In this document: one piece after another, positions 1 through 10,166 of the stretch | Layout: the number at the start of each line of letters is the position of its first letter | Numbering within the stretch: the first letter of the stretch is position 1 | Assembly (NCBI GenBank): GCA_947579605.1 | Contig: OX388317.1 | Span: 14,589,384-14,653,383, forward strand | DNA: 64,000 nucleotides | From: Athripsodes cinereus | Taxonomy: Eukaryota; Arthropoda; Insecta; Trichoptera; Leptoceridae | Direction: 5' to 3' | The notes under the pieces: generated by a model | What the model saw: the letters and a program-made list of their open reading frames with translations, nothing else | Databases searched by the model: none | What the model was told of the DNA's origin: nothing | Program-made: the position numbers and the translations under genes

Positions 1-130
1 GTGTAAACATGGTTCTGTAATGGAGACGTATGATTGCTTTTGTTATATATGCGCGTTGCGACCAAATTCAGTTCAACAATAAAAATAAATTGGTAAATAT
101 TCTAAACATTTTTAAAATTATTATTAAATA
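1..130 (+). repeat. Interspersed repeat, copy cut by window edge
   Basis: This stretch resembles 24224-24350: both have a GTGTA-ACATGGTTCT start, a GTTnAACAATAAAAA block and then GTAAATATTCTAAACAT. The similarity is imperfect, as expected for old copies of one family. No terminal repeats or coding potential are visible. The family is not recognised. Confidence 0.45.
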
Positions 131-469
131 TCTTAGCAAAAATACGAGAAAATGTCATGTCCAGATATCTGATCGTTCTGTATTTGTTCAAGCATCATGG
201 AATAATAATTTTATTTGTATTATTCAATACAAAAACATCTTGATTTAATTATAGGATAAAAAGTGACTCACAATTTGGTATTGAGAAATATAGGTAGGTA
301 CTAAAAAATATTCATTGAAAAGAATAAACAGAATTTCGAAACAACAAAAATACTTTACAGCTCAATAATTATGAATTGTAGCTTTCTTACATTCTACTGT
401 AGTTTTTTCTTGTTCAAAAAAACGTTTCATGGTTTTTAAGTATCCACCTATAACAGATACTTATAGAAA

Positions 470-660
470 CTAGAGCTGATACTGTGAGAACGAAAAATAT
501 GCTCAGGACAAAAGAATTGAAACTTGCACTGTTATGGCAAAGCCCACTAGTGGAAGAGTCAGTAGATAATCGGATTAATAAACGCACAGCTCTTTTTCTT
601 AAGGCATTCAGGATGGTAAAACAAAAATAAAAACCACAGGATCAGTTTTAGTTCCATATA
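470..660. repeat. Scraps of a TIR MITE and of the S repeat
   Basis: Around 500-530 there is GCTCAGGACAAAAGAATTG, close to the terminal repeat of the MITE at 10709-10970. At 600-616 there is a short AAGGCATTCAGGATGG piece that matches the middle of the S repeat (minus orientation). Both are fragments only. Confidence 0.3.
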
Positions 661-3144
661 CCTAATATTTTAAATAAAAAATTAAAAGTTCGGTCATTAT
701 ATGAAAAAATAAAGTTATGTATCGATTTATTTGAGTGCTTTTACATTTATAAGGTAATCAATATATTCGATGCTTAGATTTAATGAAAACATTGTATAGA
801 GATGTATTTTTATACATAACACAAACAATTATATCAAATGTACTTTTTACAAGTGGTTTGTTCATTTAATATGATATCATTACTGGAGGATTATTTCCAT
901 ATTTGTTTACTAATTTCGTTCCGTTTTTGTGTAAATATTTTGAAATAGACCCTTGTACAGTTGTATGGATTTATTATTTTAAACCTTTGATAAAGTACTG
1001 AAAAAAATATCATTAAGGGCGGATGTTTTTATAGCCGGAGCTTAATCATACGAAGCTTAATGTAATAATTTTAATGTAAATATTGAATCGTATCTGAGCA
1101 AATAATATTTTATTGATCTTAATTTATTATGATGTTTCATAAAATCCATACTTTTGATGGTGAAAAAATATATATTTTGGAATTCTTCAAACACTTGATT
1201 ACTAATTTAGTGATATTTCAGTATGTAGAACATTCCCAGATTTTATCATGAGCAGATGAAATAAAATACAGTTTTGTGCCGAAAAAGATCATTCAATTGG
1301 TTAAAATCACTCTGTCTGCAGGATATTAATAACTACCCTGTATTAAAGTAGATACATTGGGATTCTTTAGTCCAGGAGTTTTTGTAAACATGTTGAATTA
1401 AAAAGAGATCAAACGATTTCGAAATTAAATCAATAAGAATAAAAAAAAGCTATCCTTTTTTAAATTGCCATGACATTTCAAAAATTGTATGCTAATGTCA
1501 GTGGCATTTCTAAGGTTTTCAAATTGGGTTAGTCCATCCTCAATAATAATCGGTGACGATTCGGAGCTTTCTCTGAAGATATATTCGAATGAATGCCTTC
1601 GTTTCCCGTCCTTTTAATTGGTATTAATACGTGCCTTAAATTTAGTGATAATATGAGAGCCAGAGCATTTATCAATTAATGATTGTTGATACAAGCCCAG
1701 CTTATGGCTTTATTATTTTTCAGTACTACCGTGTTTTATCCATACCTTGAGTCACAAAAGTTGAGAGCACTGTCGATTACTATGCGTTAAAAACGACTAG
1801 TGAGACAATAAAATAAACCTCGTAAGATAAAACGAGTATTGTTAAACAAATTATGTAGAACTGAGGTCTGAAGCATGTAGTCAGTTTTGTTTGACGCTTT
1901 GGGGACATTGCGTTGTAGGATTGTTGAAATCACACATGGTGAACGGTTGACTGCACGTGTAATATAAAATGATCGGAGTTTTAACTGCACGTAATTTTAT
2001 AATTTTTCAATTATTACTAAGATAGAAAACCTCAAGCTTGACTATTCAGCTTGTATGGTTGACATGGTAGACTGGTCAACTAAATCTGGTAATTAGTAAC
2101 TAAATCGTCTACAAAATTATCTGTATGTCTTCATTTGAATTATCGTTGAGCAATCTTTGGAGGTAGAATTAATATGTAGTAATATTATATGCAGATAATA
2201 TAAGACTGTATACGAGACATGACATAATGATTTTAAATTAATATTTAAAATAGTTAATATTGAAAACAGTTACTCTGTATGCTTAGTTTCGAAACAGCTG
2301 GTGAGCAAAGACGACTGAGAGTAAGTATGAATAGATATTCAAAGTAACCCAAGTTCTTTTATATCAGAGCTTGGCTTGTTATCTCTTATAACCAGAGGGC
2401 TATAATTCAGCAGATATGCGTAATAATGGTTTTCCACGGAACGAAACTTGGACGAAAGTTCTGTAAACAATAGGAACCAATCTCTATATACTTTCTTTAC
2501 TTTGAATTTTTATCGTATTTTCTTACTTGATAACTCTCATTGTAATGATTAAGAAAATAAGTTTTGAATGAATAAATTGCAGTGAATTTTCCGAGCCATT
2601 TAAGCGATTTGTTTTTTTTTCATATTTCTAAACCAATTAGGTACTTGAATACAAGTAAATTTTCCATTATGAAAAGTTATGGAAGTTTTTCATTAACTGG
2701 AAATTCATGACACAAATTTTAATATAATATGAATCGGATCTACAACTTTTTTGAATCCTATTTGAATGTATCTACGAAAAAAAAAAACAGAATATTTATT
2801 TGTTTTAGAGTAGGTCTATACAGAATAGCCATCCCATTTCACGGAACTCTTAGTTTACCGGAATAATGTGACTCTTGGGGGCTATTGTGAACATTATTAC
2901 AGAGCATTCATCATAAAGTAATTCGAATATGAGTACAAATAACATTAACGGAAAATCGAAATAAATTGTTGATAGATATGTAAATGATTGATGCAATATA
3001 TTCAATGGTATCAAAAAAGGCTAATTCTAATGAAAAAAATCTAATTTCAATATGTGCCATTGTATTTTTGCTTGGTTAATAAAAGATAGCTGCAAAATAA
3101 ATGTTTAAAAATGTATGTCACGAAGTCGAAAGTTTAAGTATTTG
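661..3144. other. AT-rich intergenic DNA, nothing recognised
   Basis: About 2.5 kb of low-complexity AT-rich sequence. The longest open frame (minus strand, 1787-1990, 67 codons) has no recognisable domain, and no convincing splice-site pair with neighbouring coding sequence was seen. Confidence 0.6.
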
Positions 3145-3440
3145 TTAAAGTGGATAGAAGGTGTGTAAATAAGCTACGATGTTTTGGACACGTGGAACGA
3201 ATGAATAAGGAAAGGATGACAAAGAGGATATACGTATCTGAAAGAACTACGTGGCTTGATTACATGGAACAATTTTTCAAGGGCGGCTGTGTATTAAGTA
3301 AGAGAAATCGACGTTCGTGTATGAGAAATTAAATGAATGTAGAAGAAACGAAAGAAGTATGAAAGGATAGATCTATATATATGGCGTTTCGCTCTCTCTG
3401 CCTACCGCGCTTGGAATTCGGCGTGAGGGTTTACCTATAT
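3145..3440 (+). pseudogene. LINE-A 3' end: RT C-terminal remnant
   Basis: The plus strand encodes a damaged LINE C-terminus with the typical LRCFGHVERMNKERMTKRIY-like segment, followed by the non-coding LINE-A tail (CTCTCTGCCTACC..CTTGG..CGGCGTGAGGG) and an ATAGATAGAGA tract. It aligns by eye with 5718-6192, 33958-36243, 36290-36710 and, inverted, 52695-52975. The copy is 5'-truncated and lacks the catalytic RT. The segment after the RT domain is typical of RTE-like non-LTR elements; clade assignment is inference. Confidence 0.7.
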
Positions 3441-3514
3441 AGATAGAGAGGAAGCTTATTCTAGAAAAGCAAACATTCGAAAATTATAAGTACTTTTAAT
3501 AGTCAATGACTATA

Positions 3515-3670
3515 ATAAGGTTTTGACCAGCGGGCCCTCGAGGCCTGCCCAATGACCCGCCTGTGTGGACAATTTTGGTTTTTAAATATACGGATAAATA
3601 GGAGTCAATGACTCCTGAGATTTTCGGGTGTGAGGTGGGTCTCTCTTCAAAATAATGAGCACTTTTTAAT
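3515..3670 (+). repeat. Repeat H copy
   Basis: GC-richer island (CTGCCCAATGACCCGCC then GTGTGGACAA) followed by CGGATAAATAGGAGTC, AAT, GACTCCTGAGAT, TTTCGGGTG and GGTGGGTCT. The same order is found at 60950-61125; shorter pieces lie at 5335-5410, 7805-7880 and 45395-45445. The AGGAGTC..GACTCCT core is self-complementary. Class unknown. Confidence 0.6.
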
Positions 3671-4335
3671 TCACCTATGAAATGTTTGAATATATTCATT
3701 ATTAATGTTGATTACTATAAATATTCTAAAGTCTCCCTAAATTTCTTACTACTAACACGAATAAAAAGTATCTAAATTAGCTCTTGAATAAATATACAGA
3801 ATGCGTAATATCTTATCAAAATGTTTTTATTAGTAGATTAAATAATTGTTTTATATTGAATTTTATCTTCAAATAAAACAATTGGTAGAAGCAAAATATA
3901 CCTCTCTTATAATTGGTAGCTATATCACACACTTAATAATACTGTTTACGGGAATAAGGGAAAAGGGAATATAAGGAAATAAAATAAAGGAATATAATTC
4001 TCACACACTGATTCCATACACAAGGCACTACATAATGTGATATCATAATATTATTCATACATGCAAACAGCCAAAGATACACAAATACATAGCTGATATT
4101 AAAATATATGTAGGGAATTCAACACACAATATTACTTTCTTATCAATGGTTCTAAATAAATTTCTAGCAAATTGCTCAATATTAATGATTGCGTTTCTGT
4201 TTATTTTGAGTTATCTAGAATAGTTAATTTCATTGGAGTTTCAAGAGTGTAGATCCCTTACATAATTTACATACATCGAATAGTGAAATGGCTCAACTGC
4301 AGTATTTAAACCTCTAAATAATGTAAAGATAATCG
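3671..4335. other. AT-rich gap, nothing recognised
   Basis: No coding potential, structured repeat or RNA gene was seen between the H copy and the next repeat. Confidence 0.6.
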
Positions 4336-4339
4336 ATAT

Positions 4340-4550
4340 TTTGTGTTCTTCTTCTTCTTCAAGTGTCCTGTCTGGTCACCCCAACGTTGGGGATCACCTC
4401 GGCGAACCTGACCATGCCCACCTGAACAGCTGCTCCACACTTCGGATGCCGGTCCACTCCCTTATGTTTCGTAGCCAAGACATTATTGTCTCCTACCGGG
4501 TCCTCGGCGAGCCTCAATTTTCCCCTTCAATATTAGTTGGAGATGGTGTT
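4340..4550 (-). repeat. LINE-like 3' end with (TTC)n start, inverted
   Basis: A TTCTTCTTCTTCTTC run followed by GC-rich unique sequence containing the palindrome CCCCAACGTTGGGG. Read on the minus strand this is a GC-rich tail ending in GAAGAAGAAGAA, the arrangement of a 3' UTR of a LINE or SINE with a trinucleotide tail (compare the AGA tail of LINE-C at 6958-6972). No ORF of an RT is retained. Family assignment is inference. Confidence 0.45.
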
Positions 4551-4559
4551 AGCTGACTT

Positions 4560-5330
4560 TAATAATGTCGATAGATTTTATTGAAATTATGTCCTACAAA
4601 AATACTTTATGTTTATAACAATGCGTATGCAATAGCAAAAATTTGAATGAATTTGAAAAAAAAAATATTGATTTGGACAGACCATTTTCAAATTGTAAAT
4701 ACAAGGTAAATTGGTATCAATCACCAAATAAAATTAAATAAAAAAGGCGGTATATGTATGTACATTTTAGATAGTTCATGATAAATAAATAAGATTTTTT
4801 TCTGAATATAGGTATAAGTTAATTGAATATCAGTATCTTTGAAAATATTCTTTCAAATTTGCTTTGAGAACCACAATTTTTGGAACAGAATCATTTTACT
4901 ATGTAAGCTGTGTAGGTAAATTATAATGTGCTGTGAAATGGAAAATGTAAAATAATATAAATAAGATGGTTTTCCTGTTCTACTATGATATTATATGTAC
5001 GAGTAGGTATATGTTTTGTGTATAATATATGAATGACAATATTATTATCATTGGAGCAAATACACAGAGCAAATAATTTGTACTTTACCTCACGTTTATT
5101 TTAAAACACCATTATATTTAAAAAAAAAACTGCCTATTAGGTAGGTATGTATATTTTTCGCTTCAGTAAATCGAAAGTTATAAATAAAAACAAGAAAAAA
5201 ATAATATAAAAATTACGATTCTGTCTGGGGACAAAGATGATAATATTATATTCACCTATAAATTAAAAATATTTTATACTATTAATTCATAACACGTAAA
5301 AATATATAGCAAATAAAAAATATGTTGAAA
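4560..5330. other. AT-rich gap, nothing recognised
   Basis: Homopolymer-rich AT sequence without open frames or repeats that I could support. Confidence 0.6.
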
Positions 5331-5334
5331 TAAC

Positions 5335-5410
5335 CTCTTTTTCGGAAATTTCAGGAGTCCAAGGACTCCTATTTATCCGTCTGGGTGACAATTTCCTTTT
5401 TCTTTTCAAC
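5335..5410 (-). repeat. Repeat H fragment
   Basis: Read on the minus strand it gives ACGGATAAATAGGAGTCC, TTG, GACTCCTGAAATTTCCG, matching the H core at 3595-3640. Its AGGAGTC/GACTCCT inverted repeat is preserved. Confidence 0.5.
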
Positions 5411-5626
5411 TCTCTCCAGTCCATCAGTTCCACTAAGCACTAAGGCAGTATTGGCATCTCCGACCCGGCTAACGTAGCAGATTCCATCTTGAGTCCCACA
5501 CATCTGCAAATACCTACCTAAACAGCGTTCATGGCATTTAAAAACACTAAACCCCAAACCAGATGGTTCGAGAAGTGTCGACAGTAAATTTGTATTCAAT
5601 AATAAATAAAAAAATAATACATTCAC
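5369..5626 (-). other. Unassigned 85-codon open frame
   Basis: The minus-strand frame has a cysteine-containing stretch (KCHERCLGRYLQMCGTQDGIC) and a charged end, and its stop lies inside the H repeat. It is not recognised as any family and has no visible splice partners. It may be a fragment of a mobile-element protein or chance. It is kept because the composition is less AT-driven than its surroundings. Confidence 0.2.
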
Positions 5627-5629
5627 TCA

Positions 5630-6300
5630 TATATATCATCACGCCATTTTCTACAAGCGGAGTAGCCAGTGGACTAAATGAACGTGAAAAAAGCAAGTTA
5701 AAAGTTAAGACATTCAGTATGCAAGCGAAACGTGGACATGGTTGAAGAGGGACGAAAGTGTAATAAATGCTGTAGAGATGAGATCGCTGAGGAGGATGGT
5801 TGGTAAATCGTTGCGTGATACAGTGAGGAATGAGGATACTAGAAGAATGAGTGGATGCAAGAGGAGTGTTGTGGATAGAATGCGTGTTAATAAAAATGAG
5901 ATGGTTTAGTCGTGTGGAACAAATGGAAGAGGAAAGAATGCCAAAGAGGATATACTTGTCTAAAAGGAGGGGTGTGAGGAAGCGCGGGCGTCCGAGAACT
6001 ACATTTCTTGATTATGTAGATCAAATTCTCAAGAACGGCCGTGTTTTGAGTACGAGAAATCGACGTGCGTGCATGAAACATTGTGTGACTGTAGAAGAAG
6101 CGAAAGAAGTATGTAAGGACAGATCTATATGGCGTTCCGTTCTCTCTGCCTAGCACACTTGGGATACGGCGTGAGGGAATAGATAGATAGAATAAGACAT
6201 TCAGGATGGATGGTAGGTATACCTAATCGCTGAATTGAAAATGTTAAATGTCTTCAAGGTGATGTTTTATGAATATCTGCCTTTTACAAACACTCGAAAA
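5630..6300 (-). repeat. S repeat copy split by a LINE-A insertion
   Basis: Two halves of one minus-oriented S copy: 5630-5717 (3' end to middle) and 6193-6300 (middle to 5' part). The break is occupied by LINE-A 5718-6192. The 12 bases TAAGACATTCAG occur on both sides (5706-5717 and 6193-6204). This is a target-site duplication in the middle of S, so S was present before this LINE-A copy landed. Confidence 0.75.
5718..6192 (+). pseudogene. LINE-A 3' copy with 12-bp target duplication
   Basis: A 5'-truncated LINE copy of 475 bp. The plus strand encodes, with frame damage, the region after the RT domain: ETW-W-KRDES, EMRSLRRMVGKSLRDTVRNE, MRWFSRVEQMEEERMPKRIY, KRGRPRTTFLDYVDQILKNG and DRSIWRSVLSA, then a stop. 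A roughly 40-bp 3' UTR (CTCTCTGCCTAGCACACTTGGGATACGGCGTGAGGG) and an ATAGATAGATAG tail follow. The open frame 5851-6153 is the best preserved part. The exact 12-bp flanking duplication fixes both ends. The family type (RTE-like) is inferred from the C-terminal segment. Confidence 0.85.
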
Positions 6301-6414
6301 CTAATAGAAAATAGTAAAAGAACTTTTCTATGGTATAATATAAATGTTTTGTGATATCTTTTTTCTTTTTTCACTTAACACATAAGTAGGTATAGGTAAA
6401 TTTATTCTATGGTA

Positions 6415-6972
6415 TAAGTTCAAGTATCTTGGGGTGGAAATATCCAGTCATAGCGATCTATACAGTGAAGTAAGAGAACAGACAAATAAAGCTTCTGTTA
6501 CAGCCGGATGTTAAAGAAATTTGGTATGAGGAATAAACACATGCGCATAGATAGTAAGGTACGCATTTACAAAACCTGCGTGAGACCGATAATGGCATAT
6601 GGCGTTGAAACGCGAGCAGACACCAACAGAACAAAAAATCTCTTTCGTACTTCTGAAATGAAGACTCTACGTGCAATCGCGGGAAAAACGCTCAGAGACA
6701 GAGTCAGAAACACAGAAATAAGAAAAATCTGCGAAACTGAAGATATCGTTCGGTGGAGCAGAAAGAGAAGACGGTTCTGGAGGGACCATGTGGACCGCAT
6801 GAGTAGCGAAAGATTAGCCCACATCGCCGCGAACGAGACTCCACTAGGACGCAGATTGCCGGGAAGGCCACCCAAAAGATGGAAGGATAGTTGGTCTTCA
6901 GCGTCGCAAGAGGAAACAACTACAGGGCAAACAGGTCAATGACCTACTGCAAGCAGAAGAAGAAGAAGAAGG
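6415..6972 (+). pseudogene. LINE-C 3' end: RT thumb/C-terminal region
   Basis: The plus strand reads FKYLGVEISS, then after a frame break KKFGMRNKHMRIDSKVRIYK, TCVRPIMAYGVETRA, SEMKTLRAIAGKTLRDRVRN, RRFWRDHVDRMSSERLA and LPGRPPKRWKDSW before the stop. The longest open part is 6508-6942 (144 codons). This is the classic C-terminus of an RTE-like LINE, downstream of the YADD-bearing palm, which is missing. The copy ends in an AGAAGAAGAAGAAG tail at 6957-6972, the probable 3' terminus. A very decayed relative lies at 40310-40510. It may belong to the same element type as the RT frame at 63106-63999, but no overlap is available to test this. Confidence 0.8.
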
Positions 6973-7804
6973 TATAACCGTATCACGTGTAGGTATTGGT
7001 TGCATATTCTTGACGAAGGTAGGTACTCTATGTTTTTTGAAGCACAAAAACTGGTGAGTATCGTTTAGTAAATAATTTAAATTTTTAAATATTATTTTCA
7101 TAGTTTTGTAAAAACATTTATTTGTTTTCTTGAAAAAATATTCGTACCAATAATTTCTTTTCATGTTTTTATAAATGCAAAATTGTTGCTATTCATTTTC
7201 ATTAGGTTTATTAAAAAATAGTAAAAAAAATAGTAAAAAGTTTATTAAAAAATATTAAAAAATATTAAATCTTGAGTTGATTAGAACTGTTAAATAAATC
7301 AGATTTATTTTAATTTCCTGTAAGCAACGTGCAGAAAGTTTATTTTACAAGAGAAAGCGATAAAAAGAGGCACCTATAAGATAAAATTTGCAACTAAATT
7401 TAATGTTACGTTAGAGCCATCTAACGATTTTTATAATAAGCTTAAGTCTTTCCACCCGTAACAATGCTTCGCTTTTCATTATCCTAATATGGAAAGTGAC
7501 TGAAAAAATTCCAAAAGGTGGTCAGAAAATAACATTTTATTCTTATTTGTGGTCTACAGATGGCGATAGGTGACGCGTCTGTGAATAAAAAAAACGTACA
7601 TACGAATTAGTTATACCTACTATGTTTTTAAAGCAAGGTACATTGCAGAGCCCACACAACTGTATTTTTTATCATCATCATCTCTGTCAATCCCTCAATT
7701 ATAAAGATCGTGACCATCATGCCTCGTTTTATTGACCATCCGTCTCAAGCGATTATCTGTCATGTATCCCCATTTTTATACCTACCTATTTTTAAAAGTG
7801 TTAA
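6973..7804. other. AT-rich gap, nothing recognised
   Basis: No supported gene. The stretch 7650-7690 has a short ATC repeat only. Confidence 0.6.
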
Positions 7805-7880
7805 ATATACACATCGAAGGAGACCCACCGTCCATTCGGGTATTGCAGAAGACTGGAGACTTCCATTTATTCGAATATAC
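7805..7880 (-). repeat. Repeat H fragment
   Basis: AAGGAGACCCACCGTCC, ATTCGGGTATTGCAGAAG and GACTTCCATTTATTCGAA are the reverse complement of the 3' half of the H copy at 61045-61110. Confidence 0.6.
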
Positions 7881-9004
7881 ACCATGTGAAATCGTATGCA
7901 GTTTTAATGATTGTCACTTAACCGTCGGGTGGTCGCTCCTCTATTAATTATACTTATATAATTTTTCTAGCCATTTATATCTTTATACAGATAGCCTCAT
8001 ATTGGTATCTACTCTCTCTCTCTTCATACCCAAACTGCCAAAATTTACTCATTTTATTTCGGTTATAATCCTAGTTTTTATATTATAGTAATGTTGCTCA
8101 CTCTATCTTCCAGACTATATGTCCGCATAATTCCCAACAGTTTAATTTATTCCGTACCTATGCCGCTTTAATCCTCTTTAACCATAGCTTTTTTTGCATA
8201 CATACATCGAGGTCCGACTGCATCAGCCTTTTAGCTGAGATAAAGATGTTTTTAAAAACGATAAAATAAGAGATGCAAATGAAGCAAAATGCTAAAAAAT
8301 ATGTATAATTTCAGTTCAGTAATAAGGTCTGCCGAGCATAGATACTCGTATATTATTTTTTAATGGTTTAAAGGAGAGAACCCTTTTTGAGTATTATTTA
8401 TACGTGTACGGTGGCGTGATAGTGTAGATATTAAAAATCATTAGGTTTTTCAATGTGGTTTTCCGTTTCTATCAGGATGGGAATAAAAGAAAATGCATTA
8501 AAGCAAAAACATTAATCATAAATAGTAATCAATTTTAATCATCCATTTATTACATTCACAATGTATGCAGGTATAATTTCAAGCAATGATATCATTATAT
8601 TTAATAATAACATTATATTCAATCAATCATAATATTTTTTTTTTAATAATTTCATAAATACTTTCAACATCGAGTATAATATTACAACATTTAGTTAAAA
8701 TATAATGATTTTTAAAGGGAGCATATACATATATTTCTCATATAAAATAGCTACAACAAATAATAATAATAATGTAAAATACACGCTCACCTTTCAATCC
8801 TTCAAAAATTCATGTCAAAATTTAATGTACATCAGACTCTACAAGTACTATTTTTTATTTCTACAATACTGATGCGTACAACAACGGACACAATGGTCAA
8901 TTCAGTCATCCCATAATTATTGTAATATGAACAACATTAATAATTAAACCCTTGCGGTGGTTTTATCACAAAACAGATTATTTTTCCTAAACAAATTGTC
9001 TAAG
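7881..9004. other. AT-rich gap, nothing recognised
   Basis: Pyrimidine-rich at 7990-8130, otherwise AT-rich. No supported feature. Confidence 0.6.
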
Positions 9005-9192
9005 TAAAATGATTTTAAAAAACACTGTATAATTTCCAAATTAAATTTATTCACCTCAAACGTTTTCGCCAAGGCTTCTACTTGGCATCATCAGGAGGAC
9101 TCCTGATGATGCCAAGTAGAAGCCTTGGCGAAAACGTTTGAGGTGAATAAATTTAATTTGGAAATTATACAGTGTTTTTTAAAATCATTTTA
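9005..9192. mobile_element. Near-perfect palindrome, Penelope-like terminal remnant
   Basis: Two 93-bp arms (9005-9097 and 9100-9192) are reverse complements with only GA between them; I checked most positions pair by pair and found no mismatch. The right arm contains CTGATGA (9103-9109), the hairpin GCCAAG/CTTGGC (9111-9116 with 9124-9129) and GAAA (9130-9133), which is the order of a hammerhead-ribozyme core. Penelope-like retroelements are known to carry such motifs in their terminal repeats and to have terminal repeats in inverted orientation. Assignment to that class is inference. The complete three-stem ribozyme is not evident. Confidence 0.6.
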
Positions 9193-9899
9193 ATTATAAT
9201 GAATTTCCAAAGTGTTAACACAAAAACTTTTGATTTATTAAATTGTCTAAGTTATTTTTACTGCAAATATATTTAATATATATTATTACAATAAATAAAT
9301 TACTTGATTTCAGATTATAAGACGAATTTATAAGCCCATTATTATTATAGGTATGCACTATATTATGTACCTAAGCTATTATAGGTAATACGTATACACA
9401 AAACATTAAATATACTTTATTTACTTTTATTAATATGATTACAGTATAAAAAATTAAAATGTATTTTTTATTTAAGCTAAACGGTTGTAAAAAATAACAA
9501 CATTTATGTATAGCTGAAGAATCAGAAACACTACATAAGTCTGAGATTATTTTGTCATTTTTTTAGTAGGTAGGTATCTATTTTTTTCTGATAATGTTTA
9601 AAGTGTATATAATTCAATTAATTTTTTTATTCCTAACAGAGTTTCTTCGCATGTTAGGGAACATGTCGCTCGTTTGAAATATATAGATTGAACACATTCG
9701 AATACCTATATATTCAAGTATTTTAATTTATTTACGTGGATGAAATTTTGCGAACTTATGTATAATGAAGTTGTCAGAGATCTAAATTTCAACTTTTTAC
9801 AACAAAATATAAAAGTTTAATAAACTCTGACCAACAATATGTCAACTTTTAAATAATGAAATACAATTATATTAACAGTAAATATTTACCATACAATAT
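9193..9899. other. AT-rich gap downstream of the DIP gene
   Basis: Nothing recognised. It probably includes sequence beyond the end of the DIP-like transcription unit. Confidence 0.5.
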
Positions 9900-9905
9900 T
9901 TTATT
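9900..9905 (-). promoter_or_regulatory. Candidate polyadenylation signal of the DIP-like gene
   Basis: AATAAA on the minus strand, the first canonical hexamer I see downstream of the stop codon at 10167-10169, giving a 3' UTR of roughly 0.3 kb. In DNA this AT-rich the hexamer is cheap, so the call is weak. Confidence 0.3.
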
Positions 9906-10166
9906 CTATATTCTAGTGTTTATCAGTTTCAAAGCTTATACCATAATTATATTTTAAAACTATTATAAAACATCATACATACTTAATCGGATAATAATAT
10001 GAATATAAATCAAGATATGAAAAATTACTCTTTTGACATGTCAATTAATCTTAAAAGCTAATGATAACTAAGAAAAAATCAAATAAAAAGCAATAGAGAT
10101 AACAGAAATCTTAACTTTCATGTATGTATTTTAACTTAATACTTATTGCTTTTAAGATATGACTTC

